Assembly: GCA_965145485.1 (NCBI GenBank)
Contig: CBCTCU010000025.1
Coordinates: 1-43,112 of the forward strand
Direction: 5' to 3'
DNA length: 43,112 nucleotides
DNA from: CABQCM01 sp965145485
Lineage (GTDB): Bacteria > Bacillota > Clostridia > Oscillospirales > Acutalibacteraceae
In this document: in pieces, positions 15,631 to 24,566 of the stretch
Numbering within the stretch: position 1 is the first letter of the stretch
Layout of the letters: each line of letters begins with the position of its first letter
Position numbers and translations under genes: made by a program
The notes under the pieces: generated by a model
What the model saw: the letters and a program-made list of their open reading frames with translations, nothing else
What the model was told of the DNA's origin: nothing
The model's database searches: none

Positions 15631-15813
15631 TTATAGATCGTCTACGTCCTGCACCGGCTTGCCGCCGTCGAGAGGGACGCCGGTATAGCTGCCATAAATG
15701 TCGGTGCTGCTCTTCAAGTCCTCTTTGGTGTTGGTGACCATGCCCGGGCGCACCGAGGGCAGCCTGACGCCTTCGGGCTGGTCGCTTTTTTTCTTTTTCC
15801 ACTTATCAAACAT
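15631..15813 (-). CDS. Small uncharacterised hydrophilic protein
   Basis: 60 residues, beginning MFDKWKKKKSDQ and ending KPVQDVDDL. A basic N-terminus is followed by a polar, proline- and glycine-containing stretch with LPSVRPGMVTNT and STDIYGSYTG; no membrane helix, cysteine or known domain. ATG at 15813 is preceded by GGGAG at a nine-base distance; an ATG three codons earlier is less well placed. Codon use and the ordered motif-like stretches suggest a real gene. It stands alone, with an AT-rich dyad about 125 bases upstream. I do not recognise a function. Confidence 0.7.
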   Translation of the reverse strand: MFDKWKKKKSDQPEGVRLPSVRPGMVTNTKEDLKSSTDIYGSYTGVPLDGGKPVQDVDDL

Positions 15814-15937
15814 GGATATCATCTCCCTTTTCAAAAGGTGCGTAAGGAGACGGCGGATTACGGCCATAGCGCCTGCCGTCACAATTATTGTGTCGGAAAA
15901 GGGGCGGGATTATACTTTTCAAATGACCGACGTCGTG

Positions 15938-15965
15938 ATATAATAACCGCGAACGGCTATTATAT
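15938..15965. promoter_or_regulatory. AT-rich interrupted palindrome upstream of the small orphan gene
   Basis: ATATAATAACCG (15938-15949), CGAA, CGGCTATTATAT (15954-15965): 11 of 12 positions pair. A minus-strand TATAAT lies at 15914-15909, so the palindrome would sit at or just above the -35 region. Operator-like; regulator unknown. Confidence 0.45.
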
Positions 15966-16584
15966 TAGAGCCGCAGGCAACTATGGTATTCTATTTTAAG
16001 CCAGGGGCCACGGCCATGTGCGTCGGCTATCATTCCCCCTTTGCGTTCACGATATCCTAGGCACTGCATGTATCGTGTTGCGATTTTTGACGAGAGGATG
16101 CCAGCTTAAATACAGGGAATCCTGCTCGGTATCCGCCGCGTGATTCCCTGTGGCCGGGCTGCGAATCCGCAGACGAGAAAGTGGAAGTTTCCCCACGCCG
16201 GTTCCACTGGGACTGGGTTGGAAGGCGTCATGCTTTGCGTTTTCCACAGTGGACGCAAAAAATCAAGGCGCGCGAACAGCTATGACGGTGGGAATGCCCC
16301 GCCTTGTTGCGTGACAAACATTCGAAACAAGCGGTGCGCGGGGGCTGCCGCAGAGAAACCACGGGCATGGCGGCGTCGCCGGGAATCCCGCTACCGTGCC
16401 CCCTGGCGGCGCATTTGCGTGCAAGAGGGGTGATGGCGGCGTAGGGGCGCGCAAAGACAGCCCGGAGAGTATAGCTCGCCTCTTGATATTGCCCGGCCAA
16501 TGTCGGGGCCGGGGGATTTGCATAGAAACATCATAACGGGATAACGGGCGGCGTACCCTGCTGCAATGATCCCAATGCGGCCGC

Positions 16585-16620
16585 GGCTCACCCCGGCGCG
16601 CTGCGGGTCGGGGGTGAGCC
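16585..16620 (+). other. Strong stem-loop in the leader of the ZIP transporter gene
   Basis: GGCTCACCCC (16585-16594) pairs perfectly with GGGGTGAGCC (16611-16620) over a 16-base loop; a second small stem TGCGC/GCGCA follows before the ribosome binding site. There is no T-tract, so it is not a simple terminator. It could be a metal-responsive leader, but matches no riboswitch I recognise. Confidence 0.4.
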
Positions 16621-16673
16621 AGTGTGCGCGCTGTCGAGCGCATGGAATGATCGATAGCAAAGGAAGGTGTTTT

Positions 16674-17465
16674 ATGGAGGCAGTACTATGGGCGGCCGGA
16701 GGTACCGGCTTTACCTTTTTGATGACCATGCTGGGTTCGGCGCTGGTGTTTTTGTTTCGTGACAAAATCGGCGCGGGGATACAGCGGGTGTTTTTGGGCT
16801 TTGCCGCCGGCGTGATGATTGCGGCGTCGGTTTGGTCGCTGCTGGTGCCCGCCATTGAGGAGGCGCAGGCAAGCGGTTGGATCGGCTGGATCCCGGCTGC
16901 GGGCGGCTTTATCCTGGGGGTTGGCTTTCTCATCCTGATGGATAGCCTGCTGCCTCACCTGCACGCCGGAGCGAGCAGGCCCGAGGGCGTGTCCTCCTCC
17001 TGGAAGAGAACGACGCTGCTGGTTTTTGCCGTCACGCTGCACAACATCCCCGAAGGTATGGCGGTCGGGCTGTCCTTTGCGCTTGCCTCGCAGCATGGAA
17101 GCGATCCTTCCCTTTACGCGGGGGCCATGGCGCTGGCCATGGGCATCGGCATTCAGAACTTCCCCGAAGGGGCGGCCATTTCCCTCCCTCTGCGGCAGGA
17201 GGGGCTGCCGGCCTGGAAATCGTTTTTATATGGGAGCATCTCAGGGGTGGTCGAGCCGATATTCGGCGTCCTGACCGTGCTCATTGCGGGAAGCATCCAG
17301 CCGTTGATGCCCTGGCTGCTGTCGTTTGCGGCCGGCAGCATGATGTATGTCGTTGTCGAGGAACTGATACCCGAGGCGCATCTGGGCGAGCACTCCAATG
17401 TGGGAACCCTGGGGGTCATGGCCGGTTTTGTCTTGATGATGATTCTGGATGTGGCGTTGGGATAA
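16674..17465 (+). CDS. ZIP family divalent metal transporter
   Basis: 263 residues from ATG at 16674, with AGGAAGG at 16661-16667. About eight membrane helices. The two metal-binding signatures are in place: TLHNIPEGMAVG (His123, Glu128) in helix 4 and QNFPEGAAISLP (residues 161-172) in helix 5, where the first residue is Gln instead of the common His. EELIPEAH in helix 7 is also typical. Resembles ZupT/GufA-type bacterial members that import Zn2+, Fe2+, Mn2+ or similar ions. The frame extends upstream to 16566, but that part lies over the leader hairpin. Single gene, with a strong terminator downstream. Confidence 0.93.
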   Translation: MEAVLWAAGGTGFTFLMTMLGSALVFLFRDKIGAGIQRVFLGFAAGVMIAASVWSLLVPAIEEAQASGWIGWIPAAGGFILGVGFLILMDSLLPHLHAGASRPEGVSSSWKRTTLLVFAVTLHNIPEGMAVGLSFALASQHGSDPSLYAGAMALAMGIGIQNFPEGAAISLPLRQEGLPAWKSFLYGSISGVVEPIFGVLTVLIAGSIQPLMPWLLSFAAGSMMYVVVEELIPEAHLGEHSNVGTLGVMAGFVLMMILDVALG

Positions 17466-17903
17466 GCGATGGCATGGGCGGTCCGGTCGCATGCCGGGGG
17501 CAGCGGCAGGGGGCTGTGTCCGTTCGGCGGCCTGGTAGGCTGCGTCGTCCATGCAAAAACAATGTCTCAAAACAGGGCGGGCAAGCCTATGGCTTGCCCG
17601 CCTTTGTTGTATGGAAGGCACGTTTTGGATACTGGAATATCGAGCAGTAGGGGCCATCGGCGGGAGGAAAACCGGCGCAGGCGCGACGCCAACGGGCGTT
17701 TTTCCGCCGCAACGGGAGTCCGCCCGACAGCCGGCGCGGTTTCTAGCCCACGTGGAAAGGGGCGAAAGAAAACCGCCGGCGCCTTTGGACGCTGGCGGCG
17801 TATTGCTTTTTGAATTGACCTACCTCTGCGCGATCTCCCTGCGGTTTTGATGTTGCCTGACGCCCGAGTGATCCCAAGCAAAAGAATGGTGGGGATACGC
17901 GCG
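17466..17903. other. Gap between ZIP transporter and the end of the fatty acid operon
   Basis: 438 bases between convergent genes. It contains the ZIP terminator; no comparable terminator facing the fab operon (minus strand) was found. No gene seen. Confidence 0.55.
17574..17612 (+). terminator. Terminator downstream of the ZIP transporter
   Basis: GGCGGGCAAGCC (17576-17587), TAT, GGCTTGCCCGCC (17591-17602), then TTTGTTGT. A perfect 12-base GC-rich stem, about 110 bases after the stop codon. Confidence 0.85.
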
Positions 17904-18365
17904 TCAGCAGGGCGGCAGGGTGCGGAACAAAGGGGGAATTTCGGGCATCAGCTCATTGGACATCACCGACAGGATATGCTCGAACTGCTCGACCTCCTCG
18001 GGGGTGAAGCGCTCCTTGACACGGTCTGCCACCACCTCAAGATAATGGTAGCTGATGTTGTAATAATCGTGGAATTTCTGTGTTACCTCCAGGTGATACT
18101 CCCGCTTGTCGGTTTCGGACTGGCGTTTTTTCAAATACCCTTTTTTGATGAGGCTGTTGACCTTATAGGCCGCGTTGGGGGGAGAAATCCCGGCGAAAGA
18201 GGCAAATTCGTTGACGGTGGGGGAGCCGAGCGCGTAAATAGCCTCCACACAGAAGGTTTCCACCGTGGTCAGGCTGGCTTCCCGGTCCTCAAAACGGGTA
18301 AATACCTTTTGATAAAACTGCATTTTAAATTTATTGTAAACTTCAACGAGCACCTGTTCAAACAT
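17904..18365 (-). CDS. MarR family regulator, likely FabT-like controller of the fatty acid operon
   Basis: 153 residues. Winged helix-turn-helix: TVNEFASFAGISPPNAAYKVNSL as helix-turn-recognition helix, then LIKKGYLKKRQSETDKREYHLEVT as the wing, with long N- and C-terminal helices for dimerisation. In streptococci a MarR protein, FabT, represses fatty acid synthesis when bound to acyl-ACP. This gene is the last of the fab operon, 97 bases after fabZ, whereas FabT is usually near the front. The AT-rich dyad at the acpP promoter is the likely target. The regulatory role is inferred from family and location. Confidence 0.85.
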   Translation of the reverse strand: MFEQVLVEVYNKFKMQFYQKVFTRFEDREASLTTVETFCVEAIYALGSPTVNEFASFAGISPPNAAYKVNSLIKKGYLKKRQSETDKREYHLEVTQKFHDYYNISYHYLEVVADRVKERFTPEEVEQFEHILSVMSNELMPEIPPLFRTLPPC

Positions 18366-18462
18366 GTGATTCCCTCATTCGCTGTCGGATTGCCGGAAAA
18401 GAAGCTGGCCCGATTGTTAATCGAGCCCTGCGCACGTCTGGCCCGGCAATGCCGGTTCTGTC

Positions 18463-18891
18463 TTACTGCTTGAGCGCAAAGGTCAGCTCGGCCGTCGCGG
18501 CGACCTGGCCGTCCACGCTGGCTACCGCCTTACCCATGCCCACCGGACCATGCCACCGGGTGATTTCACAACGCAGCTCAAGCACATCGCCGGGCGTCAC
18601 CTGCCGCTTGAACCGGGCGTTTTTAATCCCGCCAAAGAGGGCGATTTTCCCCTTGTGCTCCTCCATGGACAGGATTGCCACCGCACCGACCTGCGCCAGC
18701 GCCTCGATAATCAACACGCCGGGCATGACGGCGTACTCTGGGAAATGCCCGCAGAAAAACGGCTCGTTGACCGAGACGCATTTGATGCCGCGCGCCGACT
18801 GCCCCGGGGTCATCTCGATGATTTTATCCACCAGCAAAAAAGGATACCGGTGAGGGATAATTTGCTTGATTTGATCGCTGCTGAGCTCCAT
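18463..18891 (-). CDS. fabZ: 3-hydroxyacyl-[acyl-carrier-protein] dehydratase FabZ
   Basis: 142 residues, hot-dog fold, dehydrating 3-hydroxyacyl-ACP to trans-2-enoyl-ACP. Hallmarks: IPHRYPFLLVDKI at residues 12-24, catalytic His49 in GHFPEYAVMPGVL and Glu63 in IIEALAQ. Start supported by AAAGGAG eight bases upstream. It follows fabF with a 272-base spacer. It is the only dehydratase in the operon, and no fabA, fabM or fabN isomerase gene is present, so the source of unsaturated fatty acids is not evident here. Confidence 0.97.
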   Translation of the reverse strand: MELSSDQIKQIIPHRYPFLLVDKIIEMTPGQSARGIKCVSVNEPFFCGHFPEYAVMPGVLIIEALAQVGAVAILSMEEHKGKIALFGGIKNARFKRQVTPGDVLELRCEITRWHGPVGMGKAVASVDGQVAATAELTFALKQ

Positions 18892-19163
18892 ATTTCTTTC
18901 TCCTTTCTAGGATGCAGAAGGCGATACCCCAGGCTTGTGCAATGGGTTCGCCACAAAGCGCCGCCCCTCGCTGCCGCAGCCTGGCAGCATTATCCGCAGG
19001 GGATAAGCCGGCCGCCGCTGGAACCATGGGGCCGCTTGGCGGCCACACATCCTTCGCCGACCTACGGGTGCCTTAGGGCGATAGCGCCCGGCGGCCGGCG
19101 CGCAAAACCGCACCGTCAGATGGGTGTAACCCGCCCGGCAACAAGGGCGCGGCGATGCTCGCA

Positions 19164-20396
19164 TCAAACCCGGCGGAAGATCAAAGTGGCGTTGTGCCCG
19201 CCGAAACCAAGGGAGTTGGACATGGCGTAATCCACCTGCACCTTGCGGCCCTCGTTGGGGACAATGTCCAGGTCGCAATCCTCGTCGGGCACCTGGTAGT
19301 GGATGGTGGCGGGGATGAAGCCGTCGCGCAGTGCCAGCGTGCACAAAATGGCTTCCACCGCGCCCGAGGCGCCCAGCAGATGGCCGGTCATGGATTTGGT
19401 CGAGCTGACCATCAGCTTGCCGGCGTGGTCGCCAAACGCGGTGTGGATGGCGGCCGTCTCGCACCGGTCGTTCATGGGGGTCGAGGTCCCGTGGGCGTTG
19501 ATGTAGCCGATATCCGAGGGAGAGAGGCCCGCGTCGGCCATCGCCTCGCGCATGCACTGGGCGGCCCCCTCGCCGCCCGGGGCGGGGGCGGTCATGTGGT
19601 AAGCGTCGCAGTTGGCGGCGTATCCGACGATTTCACCCAGGATATTGGCCTTGCGCGCTACCGCGTGCTCATAATCCTCCAGCATCAGCAGTCCGGCGCC
19701 CTCCCCCATCACAAAGCCGCTGCGCTCCTTATCAAAGGGGATGGAGGCGCGCTGTGGATCGTTGTTGGTGCACAGCGCCTTCATGGAGGTAAAGCCCCCC
19801 ATGCTCAGCGGGGTGATGGTGGCCTCGGCGCCGCCGCAGAGCATGACGTCGGCGTAGCCGTCCCGAATCAGGCGGAAGCTGTCGCCGACGGCGTTGCTCC
19901 CGCTCGCACAGGCGGTCACCGTACAGCTGCACATGCCCTTAAAACCGTATTGGATGGCGATTTGGCCGGCGGCGATATTGGATATGACCATGGGGATAAA
20001 GAAGGGAGACACCCGGTCAAACCCCTTTTCCTCCCCCTTGGTATGCTCGCTTTCGATGGTGCCCAGCCCGCCGATCCCGCTCGAAACCAGGACGCCGCAG
20101 CGCGCGGCGTTCTCCTGCTCGATATCCAGCCCGCTCGAGCGCATGACCTCGTGGGCCGCCACCATGGCGAGCTGGGTATAGCGGTCCATTTTCCGCAGCT
20201 CTTTTTTGTCAATGAATTCCTCAAAGGCGAGATTTTTGACCTCGCCCGCAATCTTTACCTTCTGCGCGCTCGGGTCATACAGGGTGATGGGCCCGATGCC
20301 GCATTCCCCCTGCTGGACCGCCTGCCATGTCTGCTCCACATTGTTGCCCAGAGGGGTGACCGCCCCGAGCCCTGTGATGACGACTCTTCTTTTCAT
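19164..20396 (-). CDS. fabF: Beta-ketoacyl-ACP synthase II FabF
   Basis: 410 residues from ATG at 20396 (MKRRVVITGLGAVTPLG); the open frame upstream overlaps fabG and is not coding. Thiolase fold with the condensing triad Cys163 (TACASGSNAVG), His302 (AHGTSTPMND) and His339 (MTGHLLGASGAVE). It condenses malonyl-ACP with the growing acyl chain in the elongation cycle. It lies 49 bases after fabG. GGAAAGG lies 14 bases before the ATG, and an ATG four codons earlier (20408) is too close to it. Confidence 0.97.
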   Translation of the reverse strand: MKRRVVITGLGAVTPLGNNVEQTWQAVQQGECGIGPITLYDPSAQKVKIAGEVKNLAFEEFIDKKELRKMDRYTQLAMVAAHEVMRSSGLDIEQENAARCGVLVSSGIGGLGTIESEHTKGEEKGFDRVSPFFIPMVISNIAAGQIAIQYGFKGMCSCTVTACASGSNAVGDSFRLIRDGYADVMLCGGAEATITPLSMGGFTSMKALCTNNDPQRASIPFDKERSGFVMGEGAGLLMLEDYEHAVARKANILGEIVGYAANCDAYHMTAPAPGGEGAAQCMREAMADAGLSPSDIGYINAHGTSTPMNDRCETAAIHTAFGDHAGKLMVSSTKSMTGHLLGASGAVEAILCTLALRDGFIPATIHYQVPDEDCDLDIVPNEGRKVQVDYAMSNSLGFGGHNATLIFRRV

Positions 20397-20445
20397 ATTT
20401 GCAACCATGCCTTTCCTGTTACTGAAGGGAGAATCCTCCCCTGGT

Positions 20446-21201
<756 letters not shown>

Positions 21202-21507
21202 AGCAATCACCCTGCCTGTATCCCCGGCGTTTCGCCCGATGGGACAGGCTTCCTTTCTTATGAAGTAACGTTATGAAGTAACGTTTTGTACTGCCATTGC
21301 CGCCAAAGCCGCTGGAAACCAGATGCGGCAGGCGTTGGCTTGAGCTCTGTCCATCGGCGCGCGGTCCCCGCATCCAGCCGCCGGCGATACGCCCGGGATG
21401 TGGAAGGTGCGCCGCAATCACGCAACCCAACCGGTCGGGGTGGCGGCTGCGCCGGTGTAGGGGCCAGGATACGCTTTGCGCCCGGCCGGACGGGCCGGCT
21501 TGCATGC
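21202..21507. other. Intra-operon spacer between fabD and fabG
   Basis: 306 bases. It contains the 13-bp tandem repeat and GC-rich sequence without a coding frame I can support. No clear internal promoter. Confidence 0.5.
21258..21283. repeat. Two tandem 13-bp direct repeats before fabG
   Basis: TTATGAAGTAACG occurs twice back to back (21258-21270, 21271-21283), about 57 bases upstream of fabG inside the operon. The junction makes a TAACGTTA palindrome. Confidence 0.85.
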
Positions 21508-22437
21508 CTAGGCGTTTTTCAGCTGCTCGATGGCTGCGCGCAGGGAGGGGACGTCCTCCACCACAAGGGTGCGGATCTCCTTGGCGGTCTTGCGCACAAA
21601 ACCCGACAGGGCCTTGCCCGGGCCGACTTCTAAAATGGTGTCTACCCCCGCGTTGGCCATCCAGCGGATAGTGTCCTCAAAGCGGACGCTGCTCTGTACC
21701 TGCCGTACCAGCAGGCCGGGCGCCGTCTCCCCCTCCTCCATCGGCCGGCCCACGGCGTTGAACAACACCGGGAACCGCATGGGGCCAAACTCGACGGTCT
21801 GAAATTTTTCCCGCAGGGCTTCCCCCGCCGGGGCCATCAGAGAGGTGTGAAAGGGGCCGCTTACCTTCAACGGAATGCACCGTTTGGCCCCCTTTTCCAG
21901 GGCGAGGGCGCTCGCCTTTTCGACCGCGGCGGCCTCCCCTGCGATGACGAGCTGCCCGGGGCAGTTGTAGTTGGCGATCTCACACAGGCCGGCGTCCGAC
22001 GCTTCCCTGCAGGCCTCCTGCAAGGGTTCCCGGGCCAGACCCAGCACGGCGACCATGCCGCAGGGGATATCGCCTACCGCTTCCTCCATGGCCCGGCCGC
22101 GGAAGGCGGCGAGGGGGATGACCGTCTGCTCGTCAAAAACCCCGGCGGCGTAAAGCGCCGAGTATTCGCCCAGGCTGAGGCCGGCCGCCATGCAGGGGGC
22201 GATTCCCTCGTCGGCCAGCAACCGTGTCACCCCCACCGCGAAGGCAACCATGCACGGCTGGGTAAACCGGGTCCGGGCCAGCTCCTCCTCCGGCCCCTCG
22301 AAACAGAGCTTTTTGAGGTCAAAGTCGACCGCCGCGTGGTCCAACACCTCGCGAAAGCGGGGATAGGCCTCATAGAGGTCGGCCCCCATGCCGGCGTGCT
22401 GGCTTCCCTGGCCGGCGTAGACAAAGGCTAGTTTCAT
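21508..22437 (-). CDS. fabD: Malonyl-CoA:ACP transacylase FabD
   Basis: 309 residues from ATG at 22437; GGAGGA six bases upstream decides this start over upstream in-frame codons. N-terminal AFVYAGQGSQHAGMG, active-site Ser88 in GLSLGEYSAL, Arg in FRGRAMEEA, and His197 in GPFHTSLM. It transfers malonyl from CoA to AcpP, feeding fabH and fabF. It lies 122 bases after fabK. Nothing unusual in the protein. Confidence 0.97.
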   Translation of the reverse strand: MKLAFVYAGQGSQHAGMGADLYEAYPRFREVLDHAAVDFDLKKLCFEGPEEELARTRFTQPCMVAFAVGVTRLLADEGIAPCMAAGLSLGEYSALYAAGVFDEQTVIPLAAFRGRAMEEAVGDIPCGMVAVLGLAREPLQEACREASDAGLCEIANYNCPGQLVIAGEAAAVEKASALALEKGAKRCIPLKVSGPFHTSLMAPAGEALREKFQTVEFGPMRFPVLFNAVGRPMEEGETAPGLLVRQVQSSVRFEDTIRWMANAGVDTILEVGPGKALSGFVRKTAKEIRTLVVEDVPSLRAAIEQLKNA

Positions 22438-22559
22438 ATTCGTTCCTCCGTATGTATCGGGCCGTCCGCCGCGCAAGGCGGCAAAAGGGCTTGCCCGCCA
22501 TTCGTTGTGATCGGATCGCCGTCTATCCTCTTATGAGCTGTGAGTTAAGCCCGGCGGGA

Positions 22560-23495
22560 TTACGCCATCGTCTGCTCAAGCTGGCGCAGGGTCTGCTGCG
22601 CGCCGGCGGCCAGCTCCTCAAAAATGGCGCGGATGGGCCGGATCTCGTGCAGCATCCCGGCGACCTGCCCGGCCATGAGCGATCCGGTCTGGGTATCCCC
22701 GTCGAATACCGCGCGGCGCAGGGAGCCGAGGGTATAGCTTTCCAGCTCCTCCTTGGAGGCCCCCTCCTTTTCCCGGCGGACGTATTCCCGGGTCATGCGG
22801 TTTTTAATGGTGCGCACCGGTACGCCGGCAATCCGGCCGGTGACGATGGTGTCGCTGTCCTTAGCGCTTAAAATGGCCTGCTTGTAGTTGTCGTGGATCG
22901 GGCATTCTTCACTCACCAGCAGGCAGGTGCCCAGCTGAACGCCCGAGGCGCCCAGCGCAAACGCGGCGGCAAGCTGCCGGCCGTCGGCAATCCCGCCGGC
23001 GGCGATGACCGGCACGTCCACCGCGTCGACGACCTGAGGTACCAGCGCCATGGTCGTCATCTCGCCCACATGGCCGCCGCTTTCGGTGCCCTCGGCGATG
23101 ATGGCGTCGGCTCCGGCCTGCACCATGCGGCGCGCCAATGTGGCGGCCGGCACGACCGGCATGACCATACAGCCGGCCTGCTTCCACATGGGGATGTATT
23201 TGCCCGGGTTGCCGGCCCCGGTGGTGACGACCGGCACCCTTTCCTCGGCGGCCAGCGCGGACATGGCGTCGGCCTCGGGGTGCATGAGCATGATATTGAC
23301 GCCGAACGGCTTGTCGGTCAGCCGACGGCAGGTGTGGATGTGCTCGCGGAAGGTGTCGAGGGACATCCCCCCCGTGGCGATCAGCCCCAGCCCTCCCGCA
23401 TTGGAAACGGCGGCGGCGAACTCGCCGGTGGCGATATTGGCCATACCGCCCTGAATAAATGGATACTGGATGCCCAGCAGCTTGTCCAGCCTCAT
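22560..23495 (-). CDS. fabK: Enoyl-ACP reductase II FabK (FMN-dependent)
   Basis: 311 residues, nitronate-monooxygenase-like TIM barrel that binds FMN and reduces trans-2-enoyl-ACP with NAD(P)H. Signatures: YPFIQGGMANIATGEFAAAV at residues 11-30, SNAGGLGLIATGGM, AEGTESGGHVGEMTT and PVIAAGGIADGRQLAAAFAL. This replaces FabI, which is absent here; FabK enzymes are insensitive to triclosan. AAAGGA lies nine bases before the ATG, and fabH ends 31 bases upstream. FabK and nitronate monooxygenase are close relatives, but the operon context settles the call. Confidence 0.95.
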   Translation of the reverse strand: MRLDKLLGIQYPFIQGGMANIATGEFAAAVSNAGGLGLIATGGMSLDTFREHIHTCRRLTDKPFGVNIMLMHPEADAMSALAAEERVPVVTTGAGNPGKYIPMWKQAGCMVMPVVPAATLARRMVQAGADAIIAEGTESGGHVGEMTTMALVPQVVDAVDVPVIAAGGIADGRQLAAAFALGASGVQLGTCLLVSEECPIHDNYKQAILSAKDSDTIVTGRIAGVPVRTIKNRMTREYVRREKEGASKEELESYTLGSLRRAVFDGDTQTGSLMAGQVAGMLHEIRPIRAIFEELAAGAQQTLRQLEQTMA

Positions 23496-23526
23496 GGCTC
23501 TGCTTCCTTTCTATCGTGAAAATGGA

Positions 23527-24480
23527 TTATAGCTCTAAATAAACCCCGCCCCAGGTAAAGCCGGCCCCAAATCCGACCAATATGACCTTCATCCCCGGGC
23601 GCAGCAGGCCGTCGGTGATCATTTCGTCCAGCGCGATGGGGATGCTGGCGGCCGAGGTGTTGCCATAGCGCGCGAGGTTGAGGTAAAACTGCCCCTCCCT
23701 TGCTCCCAGCTTTTTGACCACGTGGCGGATGATGCGCTCGTTGGCCTGGTGGCAGATGACATGGTCGACCTCGTCCAGGGATAGGCTGGCCTGGTCGAGC
23801 ACCTCGTTGATGCAGCGGGGGATACAGTCGACCGCGAAGCGGAAAACGTCGTTGCCCCGCATGCGGATATAAGATTTCCCCTCCTGATTGATGCCGGGGC
23901 AGCAGAGCGCCTCGGTATCGCCCCGGGCCCCCAGCACGCTGAAGTAGCGGTGGCGGTCGCTCAGCTCGACCACCGCTGCCGCGCCGCCGTCGCCAAACAG
24001 CACGCAGGTCCCGCGGTCGGTATAATCGGTGATGCTGGAGAGCCGCTCCACCCCCAACACCAGCGCGTACCGGCGCTCGCTTTGCAGCAGGAGCCCCCGG
24101 GCCACCTGCAGGGCATACAGAAAGCCCGAGCAGGCGGCGTTGACGTCGAGAGAGGGCATGTCGCAGGGAAGGTCGAGCGCCTTTTGGATTAAGCAGGCGG
24201 TGGAGGGGGTGGCGTATTCGCCCGTAAAGGTGGCGGTCACGCAGGCGCCCAGCTCCTTGGGGTCAATGCCCGCGCGCTCGAGCGCCTGCCGGGCCGCTCC
24301 GACGGCAAGATCGAGCTGGGTTTCCCCCTCGCAAAGATAGCGCTGCTTGATACCCGTTCGGGTGGTGATCCATTCGTCGCTCGTTTCCACCAGCTTGCTC
24401 ATGTCGTCGTTGGTCACCGCCCGGTGGGGCAGGCACCGCCCGGTAGAGATGATATGCAGTCCTTTCATAGGTCCATCCAT
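23527..24480 (-). CDS. fabH: Beta-ketoacyl-ACP synthase III FabH
   Basis: 317 residues. It primes fatty acid synthesis by condensing acetyl-CoA or a branched acyl-CoA with malonyl-ACP. Catalytic Cys117 in DVNAACSGFLYAL, His244 in VICHQANERI and Asn274 in YGNTSAAS; C-terminal GFGAGFTWGG. ATG at 24480 has AAAGG five bases upstream; ATG at 24468 is a possible alternative. It lies 86 bases after accA. Primer preference (straight or branched) cannot be read safely. Confidence 0.96.
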   Translation of the reverse strand: MDGPMKGLHIISTGRCLPHRAVTNDDMSKLVETSDEWITTRTGIKQRYLCEGETQLDLAVGAARQALERAGIDPKELGACVTATFTGEYATPSTACLIQKALDLPCDMPSLDVNAACSGFLYALQVARGLLLQSERRYALVLGVERLSSITDYTDRGTCVLFGDGGAAAVVELSDRHRYFSVLGARGDTEALCCPGINQEGKSYIRMRGNDVFRFAVDCIPRCINEVLDQASLSLDEVDHVICHQANERIIRHVVKKLGAREGQFYLNLARYGNTSAASIPIALDEMITDGLLRPGMKVILVGFGAGFTWGGVYLEL

Positions 24481-24566
24481 GCCTTTCCGGCGCCCGACGG
24501 CGCCATGAGATGACGGCGGCTTTGCCGCCGGTACGATTCCACCCTCTCAGCCGGCCGCTGCGGTGG

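Larger units (their letters stand above)
15814..16673. other. Gap between small orphan gene and ZIP transporter
   Basis: 860 bases. It contains the dyad at 15938-15965, an inverted repeat ACAGGGAATC/GATTCCCTGT at 16112-16121 and 16142-16151, and the hairpin at 16585-16620. The rest is GC-rich with no convincing gene on either strand. Confidence 0.5.
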
